This document shows, piece by piece, positions 43,556-56,200 of a stretch of 64,000 nucleotides of DNA (positions are counted from its first letter, which is position 1; each line of letters begins with the position of its first letter). The stretch is from Glandiceps talaboti (taxonomy: Eukaryota; Hemichordata; Enteropneusta; Spengelidae), in NCBI RefSeq assembly GCF_964340395.1, contig NC_135571.1, positions 7,180,453-7,244,452 on the forward strand, given 5' to 3'. Under the pieces are notes generated by a model. The model was given only the letters and a program-made list of their open reading frames with translations. It had not been told where the DNA came from and made no database searches. The translations under genes and the position numbers were made by a program.

Positions 43556-45890
43556 TCAAGCTTGAGAAAGACGAAGGTAAATATAAGGTCAACTGTAGAT
43601 GGCAGTATACATCGCCAAAAGTCGATTTCTTCACAAAGGTCAAAAAAGGCGAAATTGGGGCCGTTTGGACAGCAAAAACGCATTATTGCGTAATAGTTGA
43701 AAAATGCGACTTTTTTGTGTTTAACCGACAATAACGTGTCAACGGCCAAACCAAATCATCTCTTTTACGTTTCATAATGTCAAACATGTAATTTAGAGTA
43801 TTTTTTGAAAAATAAAAATCAATATTTCTGAAAAAATTAATAAAAAATGCCATATTTTCGTTATAAACCGAAATTAAGATTTCTTACAACTCGCAACACT
43901 TTAATTTATGCATTAATAATGATAGGTCAACTGTAGAGGGCAGTATACATCGCCAAAAGTCGATTTCCTCACAAAGGTCAAAAAACGCGAAATTGGGCCC
44001 GTTTGGACAGCAAAAACGCATTATTGCGTAATAGTTGAAAAATGCGACTTTTTTGTGTTTAACCGACAATAACGTGTCCACGGCCAAACCAAATCATCTC
44101 TTTTACGTTTCATAATGTCAAACATGTAATTTAGAGTATTTTTTGAAAAATAAAAATCAATATTTCTGAAAAAATTAATAACAAAATTAATAAAAAATGC
44201 CATACTTTCGTTATAAACCGAAATTAAGATTTCTTACAATTCGCAACACTTTAATTTATGCATTTATAATGATAGGTCAACTGTAGATGGCAGTATACAT
44301 CGCCAAAAGTCGATTTCTTCACAAAGGTCAAAAAAGGCGAAATTGGGGCCGTTTGGACAGCAAAAACGCATTATTGCGTAATAGTTGAAAAATGCGACTT
44401 TTTTGTGTTTAACTGACAATAACGTGTCCACGGCCAAACCAAATCATCTCTTTTACGTTTCATAATGTCAAACATGTAATTTAGAGTATTTTTTGAAATA
44501 TAAAAATCAATATTTCTGAAAGAATTAATAGAAAAATTAATAAAAAATGCCATATTTTCGTTATAAACCGAAATTAAGATGTCTTACAACTCGCAACACT
44601 TTAATTTATGCATTAATAATGATAGGTCAACTGTAGAGGGCAGTATACATCGCCAAAAGTCGATTTCCTCACAAAGGTCAAAAAACGCGAAATTGGGCCC
44701 GTTTGGACAGCAAAAACGCATTATTGCGTAATAGTTGAAAAATGCGACTTTTTTGTGTTTAACCGACAATATAGTGTCCACGGCCAAACCAAATCATCTC
44801 TTTTACGTTTCATAATGTCAAACATGTAATTTAGAGTATTTTTTGAAAAATAAAAATCAATATTTCTGAAAAAATTAATAACAAAATTAATAAAAAATGC
44901 CATACTTTCGTTATAAACCGAAATTAAGATTTCTTACAATTCGCAACACTTTAATTTATGCATTTATAATGATAGGTCAACTGTAGATGGCAGTATACAT
45001 CGCCAAAAGTCGATTTCTTCACAGAGGTCAAAAAAGGCGAAATTGGGGCCGTTTGGACAGCAAAAACGCATTATTGCGTAATAGTTGAAAAATGCGACTT
45101 TTTTGTGTTTAACTGACAATAACGTGTCCACGGCCAAACCAAATCATCTCTTTTACGTTTCATAATGTCAAACATGTAATTTAGAGTGTTTTTTGAAAAT
45201 TAAAAATCAATATTTCTGAAAGAATTAATAGAAAAATTAATAAAAAATGCCATATTTTCGTTATAAACCGAAATTAAGATTTCTTACAACTCGCAACACT
45301 TTAATTTATGCATTAATAATGATAGGTCAACTGTAGATGGCAGTATATACACGTTATTGTCGGTTAAACACAAAAAAGTCGCATTTTTCAACTATTACGC
45401 AATAATGCGTTTTTGCTGTCCAAACGGTCCCAATTTCGCCTTTTTTGACCTTTGTGAGGAAATCGACTTTTGGCGATGTATACTGCCATCTACAGTTGAC
45501 CTATCATTATAAATGCATAAATTAAAGTATTGCGAGTTGTAAGAAATCTTAATTTTGGTTTATAACGAAAATATGGCATTTTTTATTAATTTTGTTATTA
45601 ATTTTTTCAGAAATATTGATTTTTATTTTTCAAAAAACACTCTAAATTACATGTTTGACATTATGAAACGTAAAAGAGATGATTTGGTTTGGCCGTGGAC
45701 ACGTTATTGTCGGTTAAACACAAAAAAGTCGCATTTTTCAACTATTACGTAATAATGCGTTTTTGCTGTCCAAACGGCCCCAATTTCGCCTTTTTTGACC
45801 TTTGTGAAGAAATCGACTTTTGGCGATGTATACTGCCATCTACAGTTGACCTTACATTTACCTTCGCCTTTCTCAAGCTGGTGTAGGGGT
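43556..45890. mobile_element. Satellite-like inverted element: five direct 350-bp monomers plus an inverted copy
   Basis: GGTCAACTGTAGA recurs at 43587, 43925, 44275, 44625, 44975 and 45325 (steps 338, then 350 four times). From about 45345 the sequence is the reverse complement of the monomer. The outer ends are inverted repeats: CTTGAGAAAGACGAAGGTAA at left (from about 43560), TTACCTTCGCCTTTCTCAAG at right (to about 45878). Monomers alternate in type: 43925 and 44625 share GAGGGCAGT and GGGCCCGTT; 44275 and 44975 share GATGGCAGT and GGGGCCGTT. Short open frames inside are not genes. Confidence 0.88.
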
Positions 45891-46004
45891 GTAGCGTTCA
45901 CCCCCAGCTTCAATAATGTCCAAAGCAAATATATATACAATATCCTAAATTTTATTTACATTTTAAAATAATTTATATGAAAATATCATTATAAATGAAA
46001 CGCA

Positions 46005-46110
46005 CGCATTTGTTGCGAGTTGTGAGAAATCTTTTATGTAAGTTTATAACGAAAGTATACGATTTTCCGTTAATTTTTCAAATATTTATTTTTTAAGTTG
46101 TAAAAAAAAA
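46005..46110. repeat. Diverged fragment of the 350-bp monomer
   Basis: GCGAGTTGTGAGAAATCTT and GTTTATAACGAAAGTAT resemble the inverted monomer's GCGAGTTGTAAGAAATCTT and GTTTATAACGAAAATAT. Confidence 0.6.
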
Positions 46111-46146
46111 AATTGGTACACTTACTGTTAACTTGGATTTCCTAGG

Positions 46147-46378
46147 ACTCCACACTTCTTCAATCTGTTCTCAAATTCATACTTCTCTCCAATCAGTCAG
46201 AAGACATGTAGCAAATCTTGCTTGTTTAGATCAAAGTGGGTTTCTTTTCAGGAAAGCCGTTGAACAGAATATTTCTGTATTCTCTGCTCGTTGTAATGCC
46301 AGAATACTAACAATGATTTTGTGTGATTACATAGAAATATGCAAGCATGTCTTTCCATCATTTTCCTCCTCTCTCTAA
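46147..46378 (+). CDS. Unidentified coding-like terminal exon
   Basis: After an acceptor-like GGATTTCCTAG the frame reads LHTSSICSQIHTSLQSVRR, VANLACLDQSGFLFRK, AVEQNISVFSARCNAR and LCDYIEICKHVFPSFSSS to a TAA. The residue mix looks like folded protein, not random translation. It abuts a SINE on the right. No family recognised; it could be the last exon of a gene whose other exons I cannot join, or a relic. Confidence 0.3.
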
Positions 46379-46394
46379 CCTGACTGTGCCAGAG

Positions 46395-46617
46395 TAAACC
46401 CAGCTGTATAATTTGGGACCTGGTAGGATAGAGGTTGCAATGTGAATGCTTTAATCCTATAATGTGCTTATAAAGGTTGTAATGAATTGTATGCCATTGA
46501 AAGGGCCATTGTGCTGCCATTGATCCGTGCCAGGGGTAATAATTACATGTATAAAGGGTGCGCTTTGAGCACAAAGTGGGAAGGCGCTATTTCAAAACCA
46601 TAATTTTTATTATTATT
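46395..46617 (+). mobile_element. SINE copy 2 (head missing), opposite orientation to copy 1
   Basis: Shares GGGACCTGGTAGGATAGAGG, TTGCAATGTGAATGCTTTAA, TTTGAGCACAAAGTGGGAA and the ATTATTATT tail with the 35575-35940 element. The tRNA-like head is absent. Confidence 0.8.
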
Positions 46618-46731
46618 AACTATAAGTATGCCAGAAAGTTTAATCCATGTACATGTTTGCAAATCAACTAATGACATCAAGTAAACGTCACATCACCTTC
46701 CTATGGAACTGTGGAAGACTGGTGAGGACAG

Positions 46732-46820
46732 CGACCTGCAACTTGCATAAACTGCAACCTGTGACTTGCATAACTGCGACTTGCAATTATGAAAGTCACA
46801 GGTATGCAAGTTGCAGGTCG
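46732..46820. repeat. Hairpin with 17-bp perfect arms
   Basis: CGACCTGCAACTTGCAT (46732-46748) pairs with ATGCAAGTTGCAGGTCG (46804-46820). The loop repeats the ACTTGCATAACTGC theme. A surrounding long plus-strand open frame has no coding signature. Confidence 0.75.
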
Positions 46821-47081
46821 TTCTCCTCCAGGATATATATAGTGCGCCCTCTATTGGAAATAGCACATACAACTGTTCTCACACAAATACCAAGAAAAGA
46901 CATGAGGCACGTAAATATTAGATTTATTCAAATCTTCACAGCACATTTGATTATCTTCCTAGGGGGACCTTATGACACCCTAGTGTACAGTGTAATCAGT
47001 AATCACCTGCAGTTACTTTCCTGTGGAAAATATCTATTTCTGTACATCACTAAATCTCTTATTTACTTTAACAATGTTACG

Positions 47082-47550
47082 ACAGTCTCAGTTACCCAGA
47101 CTCCCTCTGATTTCTACTGCCTACAGAGTCAGAGGAATACAGCGTTAACGATTGTAAGGTAAGATGGCAACTGTCACTGAACTCAGAGTTTCTCACCAGA
47201 TAAAAATGATCTCTCATTTTCATTTTCATCAACTTTCTACACATTTCATGGAAATTGTGGTATAATTTTTTTTCAACATTGTCTTTGTTAGAAGATTTTT
47301 GAGTAGTATGTAAGGTATGCTGTGACGGGGTGGCCTCACACATCAGTCAACCCTCCCACAGTGAGAGGAGGCCAGTGAGGGTCGAGAACACGACAAATCT
47401 TACAGTCTAATTAACGAGTTGCCACAATGTGATTTCACTACAGAGATTGTGTTGTGGGTCGGTCAGCCACTGTGCAGACATCTTGTCCCAATCACAGACA
47501 CTGTATTCCCCAGGGTTGGCAAAAGCCAGAGGAGTCTGGGTAATCAAGAC
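47082..47550. mobile_element. Possible TIR element
   Basis: GTTACCCAGACTCCCTCTG at left pairs with CAGAGGAGTCTGGGTAA at right, extended by GTCTC against AAGAC. No coding sequence; boundaries are approximate. Confidence 0.4.
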
Positions 47551-47734
47551 ATAGTGATGTCAACCAATCCTAAGGTTACATAACTACAAACGTTGAAAGC
47601 ACCACTAGAAAATTGATGTATACAGAATTACATCTATATCCAAGTTTCTAAAATTGTTGATATAACTATGTAACATGGGCAGGACAAATTGTAGTCTGTA
47701 AGATATGCCAAACATCGTAAACCACAGGCCTCAT

Positions 47735-48258
47735 ACAGCTAAAATGATGTAGGCTTGGAGTTTCACTCATGCAACATGACATTTATTACACACACCCTCA
47801 CACAACTTCTAATGCAAAAGAAACAATAATTTAGGTGCCATGCACAGTGGGGATGTAGTCAAGTTGAAATGTTGATTATCAGTTAGAAAATAAACAATTG
47901 AAGCCATTAAAATCATCAAGTTCATGTGTAATGTTTTCATTAGAAGCCTGTTTTTACTGCACTGTGAAAGAATAGCAATGCTTTCAGTGTTCAATGTGAT
48001 TGGGCAAAGGATCCTGCTGTGTTTATTGTGTCTCTGTTATTGTTAGTCTAGAGTTGAAATATGTCTATTTTTCTGTCACAAAACATAATGATAATGTCCC
48101 ATAAGTGAAACACCAAGCCTACATCATTTTAGCTGTAATGTCCCATGAGTGAAACACCAAGCCTACATCATTTTAGCTGTAATGTCCCATGAGTGAAATA
48201 CCAAGCCTACATCATTTTAGCTGTAATGTCCCATGAGTGAAGCACCACGCTTACAACA
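47735..48258. repeat. 44-bp tandem repeat (four units) plus one inverted unit
   Basis: Direct units from about 48088: AATGTCCCATGAGTGAAACA, CCAAGCCTACATCATTTTAG, CTGT. A single inverted unit at 47735-47790 (CTAAAATGATGTAGGCTTGG, AGTTTCACTCATG) makes a foldback of about 520 bp. Confidence 0.85.
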
Positions 48259-48295
48259 TTTTTATAACGGCACCGTCCAAAGTACCCACACAGAG

Positions 48296-48316
48296 GTTAG
48301 GGTTAGGGTTAGGTCA
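48296..48316. repeat. Short interstitial TTAGGG tract
   Basis: About three GGTTAG units (GGTTAGGGTTAGGGTTAGG), the common metazoan telomere motif. Too short to call a fusion or a former chromosome end. Confidence 0.7.
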
Positions 48317-48414
48317 TACGTCATTGCTACAGCAGAAATATGTGTTCTGTCTTGTGAGAATGGATACACATCACTACCAGCAAGCCACTCACACAAGCCC
48401 TCAGCACTAGCCAT

Positions 48415-48880
48415 GGTTTAGAAGCCTTATAAGGCTTAAACAACACAACATATCTTACAGTGGTTTAGAAGCCTGATAGGACTTAAACAACACAACATAT
48501 CTTACAGTGGTTTAGAAGTCTGATAGGACTGAACATCACAACGTATCTTACAGTGGTTTAGAAGTCTGATAGGGCTGAACAACACAACATATCTTACAGT
48601 GGTTTAGAAGTCTGATAGGGCTGAACAACACAACATATCTTACAGTGGTTTAGAAATCTGATAGGGCTGAACAACACAATGTATCTTACAGTGGTTTAGA
48701 AGTCTGATAGGGCTGAACAACACAACATATCTTACAGTGGTTTAGAAGTCTGATAGGGCTGAACAACACAACATATCTTACAGTGGTTTAGAAGTCTGAT
48801 AGGGCTGAACAACACAACATATCTTACAGTGGTTTAGAAGTCTGATAGGGCTCAAACAACACAATGTATCTTAGTCTCGA
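48415..48880. repeat. 46-bp minisatellite, about 10 units
   Basis: Unit: GGTTTAGAAGTCTGATAGGG, CTGAACAACACAACATATCT, TACAGT. Left units are more diverged (GCCTGATAGGACTTAAAC) than central ones. Confidence 0.93.
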
Positions 48881-48889
48881 CAAAATGGT

Positions 48890-51095
48890 GACAATATTTG
48901 TAAACTTCACAGAAAACAAGCTCACAATAAACACAAAAATTACAATTCAAGATTTCTAATTATTTTTTTAAACAATAACATTACATCACATCCAGCATTT
49001 TAATGCTTCATACTTTTTATACAACAATTTACAAAACACAAAATCTTTTAAAGGCATTTTGACAAGAAAACAAAACAATCATCACAAATTTGTTTGAAAA
49101 TACAACAAAATAATTACACAGACTTGTATCATTTTTCAATGAAAGTCGTCTCAAAACATTGCATGACCAGACTCGTTTCATCCTGAACATCCGTGAGTTT
49201 GTTTTATCCGACATCAGCTTTTCAAATACATAGCGCCCTCTAGTGTCAGCAATCTAAAATTACTTCCTTTTTTAAAGAGCCTGTCCATCTAGTGACAGCT
49301 AGGCAGTGATCAGACCTAGAAATACTGGAAACCAATGTATTTATTTTTTTCCTGATATCTGTATTTTTAAATAAATGTCATGAAAATTCACTGAAACTTT
49401 CCCTTGTATGTTTTCTTCAACACATGAAATAAATTTACAATCAACAAGAGCAGATTACGGCCAAAATACTGTTTTCATGCAACTAATATTGTATACCATT
49501 AGTTACTGAGGGGAGGGTGAAATACTACACCGGCAAATAAAGTTTCGGCTAACTAAGCTAGACACAAACTAAAAATGTTGTCTGATGTTGTAGATAGTGG
49601 TAGCTCTTCTGTGCAGATAGAATAATCCTGGAATCAAGATGATGTATGGGGGACAAACCTCGCTATTAGAAATTCTACCCTGCTATAATATCGGTATAGT
49701 ATAATTCAACCCACATCCATTTAATAGCTTATATCAACATGTCACAACATTGGTTTTAGTTTGTGTCAATCTTAGTAAGTCGAAACCAAGGTTTCCACTG
49801 TTGTAAATTCAGTTAACAAGCTAAAAGGTGTTTCTCTTTTACACATGCCAACTCTATTATAACTTTGGTAATCAAGCCTTCGGTTTAAGATAGATGCAAA
49901 CTAAATCTATTGTTCTTCAATGTGGTAGATTACAACAAGTGGGTGATAGCGGTTTCTCTGTTGTGTGATTATAATCACCCTGTGATCAAGATAGTGTAAA
50001 CATTGGAAGTCCCAAAACAAGTACACTGCAAGTTCCTGGAACTCTGTCAATAAAACTCTGCAATGCCTCCCTACTGAGACTATAATTAAACCAACATCCA
50101 TTCAATAGCTTATCAATGTTGTATCAACATGTTGCAACAATAGTTTTAGTTTGTCGTTATCTTAGTAAACCAAAAGCTCAATTACCAGAGTGATATCTGC
50201 CATTCTTGGGGGTAAATAAAAACTCACAAAACAAATTATTAAATCATGCAAACAAGTTATACACTGAAATTAAATTTCTCATTTCATGCAACAAAATCTT
50301 CTCAAATGTACTCAATTTTAATTCCAAAATGGCTTCAAGTGACAAAATCATTTTAAAAGTATCGGATTCAAAATGGCAGCCAACTTGTTCACTAAATGTT
50401 AAAACTTCTTCTGAAATTTGTTTTGATTCTCGCAAAATACAACACGTATAAAGCAGGCAGATATTGTCACAGATTTAGAAATCAAATTCTGCTTAAACAC
50501 AGATTGGCAGTTTCAAGAATTGAGAAATATGTCCGGCCTTGAAATTAGCATTATTTTACTACAAACCGGCCATCTTTGATTTATAGCCACAGTTAAATAC
50601 AAACCATTTTATATGCAATACATTTCTTTCAAATGCTCTCCTATTTTAACAAAAGAGGGCAGTAAACAACAAGATTTGACAACTTTCAAATCTGAAATAT
50701 ATTCACAACGTACAATAACATGTAGTATTTTCTATAGAAATTACATTTCTAACAAATTCACCATTCTGCCTTGGTGTAATATGGTGTACATGAATTTGAA
50801 TACATTTATCACTGTACATTTGAACTTTGAACTTTCCAGCACTTGTATAGTTTTAAACTATCCAGCAAATCTGAGATGAAACATCATCACATTTTCTCGT
50901 TTCTGATTTTTATATCTTAAAAATATTTTTGCAAATAAACTTAAATCAAATATGGCACAGAGAAATCCCTCCATCTAAATTCATTTTTATCACCTACGTT
51001 TCTTTCCTTTGATTATTTTTTTTTTATTTCTGTGTTTTCAGTCTATGTTCAAAGTGACTAAATTGCTACTGGCTAGCTTGACATTTAAAACAAAG
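48890..51095. other. Non-coding spacer with an old direct duplication
   Basis: About 49640-49850 and 49920-50200 are diverged copies (AACATCCATT, AATAGCTTAT, TATCAACATGT, TAGTTTGT, CTTAGTAA in the same order). No exon could be supported. Confidence 0.4.
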
Positions 51096-51425
51096 TAATT
51101 TGACCATTAGATCACAATCATGTGATATTGTGAGCAAATCATGTGACTATCAGCTGATTCATGGTTAGCCAATGAAAGTAGTTTATAAGTCACAGACACT
51201 GACATCATCTCCAAAGTTTAGGTAGGTCCCTAAATATCCAGAAATTAATATGACCTGACATCTTTGCATCATGACTATCAGATGACAATCATGTGACATT
51301 GTGACTAGGTCATGTGACTATCAGCTGCTTCATGGTTAGCCAATGAAAGTACTTTTTGAGTTTGTCAAAGGCACTGATATCCTCTCCTCCAAAGTTTAGG
51401 TAGGTCCCTAGATATCCAGACTCAT
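51096..51425. repeat. Diverged tandem duplication, period about 171 bp
   Basis: Two units share ATGTGACTATCAGCTG, CATGGTTAGCCAATGAAAGT and CTCCAAAGTTTAGGTAGGTC. Confidence 0.85.
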
Positions 51426-51887
51426 TATATAAATTGCCAAAAAAACAAAAGATTACAGAGTTTGGCCACTAGGCGTGCTGTTGTATATAATAACTACTAA
51501 AATACAGGGTCATTCTAGTGAAGAATATGGTGCCCTCCTTTGGTCACACGAAATCGCTACACATTAGTGATACATTACATTTACTTGGAGGGTACACTAT
51601 AAAGTATTTGGTTGTCTGGAATATCTTATAGTACGACATTTACTAAAACTTTGGCAAAGAGTGACAGTGCCATGATAACAATATATGGATATAAAGCCTG
51701 TAATGTTATGATTTAGCACCAATGATTGTCATATTCATTGTATGTTTTACATTAGCACATCGATTTGTAAGTTGGTCTATAAATCAGAATAGGGCAAAGA
51801 TATATATGCCAATATGGTTGGACAGATGCTACATTTTCACCAGTTTACATTAATTGATAGAGTTGAACAGAGGTTAATGTGTGCACC

Positions 51888-51895
51888 TGTGTGTG

Positions 51896-51926
<31 letters not shown>

Positions 51927-51930
51927 ACAT

Positions 51931-51987
<57 letters not shown>

Positions 51988-52080
51988 GTGTGTGCATGTT
52001 TGTGTGTGTGTACATTATATATATATATGTATGTGTGTGTGCATGTGTGTGTGTGTGTGTGTGCTTGTGTGTGTGCACTC
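51888..52080. repeat. (TG)n / (TA)n compound microsatellite
   Basis: Three TG runs separated by two ACATTATATATATA blocks, so one TG-TA unit was itself duplicated. The stretch from 52081 to 53034 is the 3' flank of the carrier gene; a reverse-strand AATAAA at 52577-52572 is a possible polyadenylation signal. Confidence 0.93.
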
Positions 52081-53034
52081 TCAAAATGTAACCATAACGA
52101 AATGGCCAGGTTGATTATCCTGAGGATGGCACTGTCACTACCGACAGACACAAGAAATGCAAACTTAAACCCCAATATTTGAATCCCATGGTCTTGGAGT
52201 ACAACTCTCCAATCAGTGGAGCTAGATTTAATGAGACAATTTTGTTGTTTAGGATAATCTTTTTCTAGAGCTCTGCCAAAAAACTGTTTTCCGCACCCAA
52301 ATAATTACAATCCAAATGCAACAATGGTCTTCCATGGAAAGCTTCCAACTGGTACTATTACTAATATATATTGTGTACATATATATTTTTTTGTTGACCC
52401 AGTGATGCTCTGTTAACAGGGGTAAAGCTAGTCCGAACTTTAGGAAAACCCTTGAGTTGAGTTTTGTTGAGACCATTCAGTTCTCATTTGTCTGTATTGT
52501 ATACATACTTATAACCTTTGAAGTTTGATTAAAAATAACGTTAAAGTGGCCATATGAATGAGAATTTGATATTTATTTTGGATTTTTAATTTATAAAACA
52601 ATTTTATCATGGCTTCCTACTTGAAAAATCAATGTGAAACAACATATGTTAAGTCCTTGTTGGCAACTCACTAAATTGCAAAAGATTAATAAAATGTGTA
52701 AAATCTTTGTACGTACAATAACAAACTTTGTACACATTTGTTTAGCATTTTGCGATGTAATAACTTACAAATACAGTCTTTGTCAATGTTGTTTCACATT
52801 GATCTTTCAAGTAGAAAGCAATGGTAAAATTATTTTAAAAATTTAAAATCCAAACTAAATACCTAATCCTAATCCATATGACCACTGAAATACACATAAT
52901 GGATATTAATGCCCCTAAATACTAATTACTGACCAGCACTTTGTGACTGGGGAGAACCTAAAAGTCATAACTTGTCTTATTCTGATCTATAAACCAACTT
53001 CCTGGTAAATGTTTACCCGATAATAAATTGTCTT

Positions 53035-53264
53035 TTAATTGTATCTATTGTGTTGTATACCTAAAATATATTCTCCGACACCAACATAGTAAACGCCTTG
53101 CGCGATACCAAATAGCGGTGCGATGACTAAAACACGACATCCTCCACCTTTAAAGAACGCCGTCCATCCTTCCTGTTTCCACACTTTGACGGCACAGTCT
53201 CGTATACCGGTATACGTCGTATCACCCGACGCCTGTTTTAGTAGTTGTAATCGTGTTTTTATAA
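53035..53264 (-). CDS. SLC25A22: Glutamate carrier last exon: third signature, helix 6, stop
   Basis: Acceptor AG 53266-53265. Encodes [15 protein letters not shown], the loop [19 protein letters not shown] and [20 protein letters not shown], ending RYN and TAA. Confidence 0.95.
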
Positions 53265-56200
53265 CTGTAAATAACAACAGTAAAAGAATTTAATGCAAAT
53301 TAAAGAAATTAGGCCAAAAAAAGGAAAAGAATTGTTTCTGGTCAGGACATTTTGTCTAAAGTGGTGCAAGGACGCAAATTCTTTTTTTTTTAAATTTTTT
53401 AAACATGTTACTCAATCTACTATTTATGACAGTTACTCTTCTTTTTATTTAGTACTTTAGAGCAAGAGTGTATGTGGGGCAGATGTCATTTGCTTGTTCA
53501 TGATTGGCTCTGCAGTTGTCTTCACTGAAGTAGGGAGGGTTATTTTTTGTGTTTCCCCCTTCATGTTCACCTTCATGTTTTTACATTGCATCGATTGTAG
53601 TGGTGTGACCGCTACAGTTTTCTTCATGGTTTATATCATATATAAATAATGAGTTGATGTTACACTTGTGAATGATCGTTTAGGGGGAGGGGGTTTTGTC
53701 CTTAATGAACGATGTTCGTTTATTGAGCTTGTGCGACATTGTGAGATCATTGGTTTATACAATAATTTACTCTAAAACAGAACACATCGAAAGATGTGTC
53801 AGTCTGTGGTAACAAAACAAACAGCCAAGGCAGCAGTGTTCAAGACCACATTAACTTATGGTCCGTTGATTCATGTTGGTACAACCTTCGATGTCTTCGG
53901 TTTTAGAGTAAGATTTACAATGCACTTATTGGTCAGAAGGGTATGTACATCTGATTGTTTGAAACTGGCTTGAGCATGTCAATGATATCACATGGGAATC
54001 CATGATTGCATGAATGAAGAGACATATCCCATTCCTCTAGCCCCTTCTGGGCTGTACTTGTTAGGGTTAAAATGATAAGTGACTTACCATCAAATGGGTT
54101 GACACTGATAGAAGCAATGCTACCAGCTATACAACCTGAGATAAACGAATGTAGAAAACTAGCCCTGCCTCCGTCTGCTGTTTTACCCTGTAATTAAAAG
54201 AAAATTACTGTAAACCTGGAAATGTTTGCGAAAGACTTATTTTCACTTATTTCAGTTGAAAACAAAAATGCCCTCTTGTATGTGAATACAATGTACCAGT
54301 CTGGTAATTAGTAAAAATAAGTAGTGACTAAAATGCCTTCTTGTACGTAAACACAATGTACCAGTCTGGTAATTAGTAAAAATAAATAGTGACTAAAATG
54401 CCTTCTTGTACATGAACACAATGTACCAATCTGGCAATTAGTAAACATAAGTAGTGACTAAAATGCCTTCTTGTACATGAACACAATGTACCAGTCTGGT
54501 AATTAGTAAAAATAAGTAGTGACTAAAATGCCTTCTTGTACCTGAACACAGTGTACCAGTCTGGTAATTAGTAAAAATAACTAGTTCTTAAAAAATATGA
54601 GAAATAAAATTATTCAAATTTGCCATCAACTGATCTCTGTAGGGAATTCAGAGTAAGCAAACAAGTGAGTTATCCAATTACCTACACCTGAAAATATGTC
54701 AGACTTCAAGGGTCTTGTCGTTACTTGTATTCAAAGGGGAATACCACCCCAGGAGAACACAGGCATTTTCATGAACTTTGGGTTCTGGAGTATATTGTAT
54801 ATTCATGACACAAAGAGCCTATCACCTTCAGTGCAAATGTCATGAATATTCATTGTTCAACCGTTGCATAAACATTTCTGCAAACTCCCATGATGCAATG
54901 TGGCCCACAGCAAAGATCCCCAAATGGTAACAACTTCAACTTGATGTTTCTTTGAAATGACGTGTAATGTAGGTGATGTAAAACCTTGGAATGACTCTCC
55001 AGAACCCATAGTTTATGAAAATGTAGCTTATATCCTGAAGTGGCATGCCCCTTTATCTCAAATTGACAAGGTCCGGCCCTAAGTGGCATGCCCCTTTATC
55101 TCAAATTGACAAGGTCCGGCCCTAAGTGGCATGCCCCTTTATCTCAAATTGACAAGGTCTGGCCATAAGTGGCATGTCCCTTTATCTCAAATTGACATGG
55201 TCTGGCCCTAAGTGGCATGCCCCTTTATCTCAAACTGACAAGGTCCGGCCCTAAGTGGCATGTCCCCTTTATCTCAAACTGACAATGTCTGGCCCTAAGT
55301 GGCATGCCCCTTTATCTCAAATTGACAAGGTCCGGCCCTAAGTGGGATGCCCCTTTATCTCAAATTGACAAGGTCCGCCCCTAAGTGGCATGCCCCTTTA
55401 TCTCAAATTGACAAGGTCCGGCCCTAAGTGACATGCCCCTTTATCTCAAATTGACAAGGTCCGGCCCTAAGTGACATGCCCCTTTATCTAAAACTGACAA
55501 GGTCCGGCCCTAAGTGACATGCCCCTTTATCTCAAATTGACAAGGTCCGGCCCTAAGTGACATGCCCCTTTATCTAAAACTGACAAGGTCCGGCCCTAAG
55601 TGGCATGCCCCTTTATCTCAAATTGACAAGGTCCGGCCCTAAGTGGCATGCCCCTTTATCTCAAATTGACATGGTCTGGCCCTAAGTGGCATGCCCCTTT
55701 ATCTCAAATTGACAAGGTCCGGCCCTAAGTGGCATGCCCCTTTATCTCAAATTGACATGGTCTGGCCCTAAGTGGCATGCCCCTTTATCTCAAATTGACA
55801 AGGTCCGGCCCTAAGTGGCATGCCCCTTTATCTCAAATTGACATTTTGTAGAGTCTATGGTTTATCTTAGCTGAAAGAAGGGATATTATATATTATCCTT
55901 ACCAGAGCATTAAGGTGAGCAAATACTGGGAAGTAAATCATAGAGAATGGAATGTCTCGAAGCAACGTAGCACCATAGCCACGATACAGTCCTAGAAAAC
56001 CTTTCTGTTTCATTAGATTTTGGGATATCTGCAGTGCTGATTTTGGTGCCCCTGTTGCAACGCTTGCTGAGTAATTTCTAGTCTGTCCTACGTTGACCGC
56101 TGCCTCTGCCGCTGCAGCACCCGGGGACATTTTATTTTTTTGAGCTGGAATGGAAATAAGAAGTATATTAGTATTTCTAAATCATGCTTCATTACCCCCC

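Noticed and set aside
43444-45940. Several 60-100 codon frames repeated along the satellite
   Set aside because: They recur with each 350-bp monomer on both strands and show no domain; monomers differ by frame-breaking changes.
46647-47162. 171-codon plus-strand open frame
   Set aside because: It spans an inverted repeat of ACTTGCATAACTGC type and a possible TIR element; composition does not look coding.
48296-48316. Telomere fusion site
   Set aside because: Only about three TTAGGG units, embedded in ordinary sequence.
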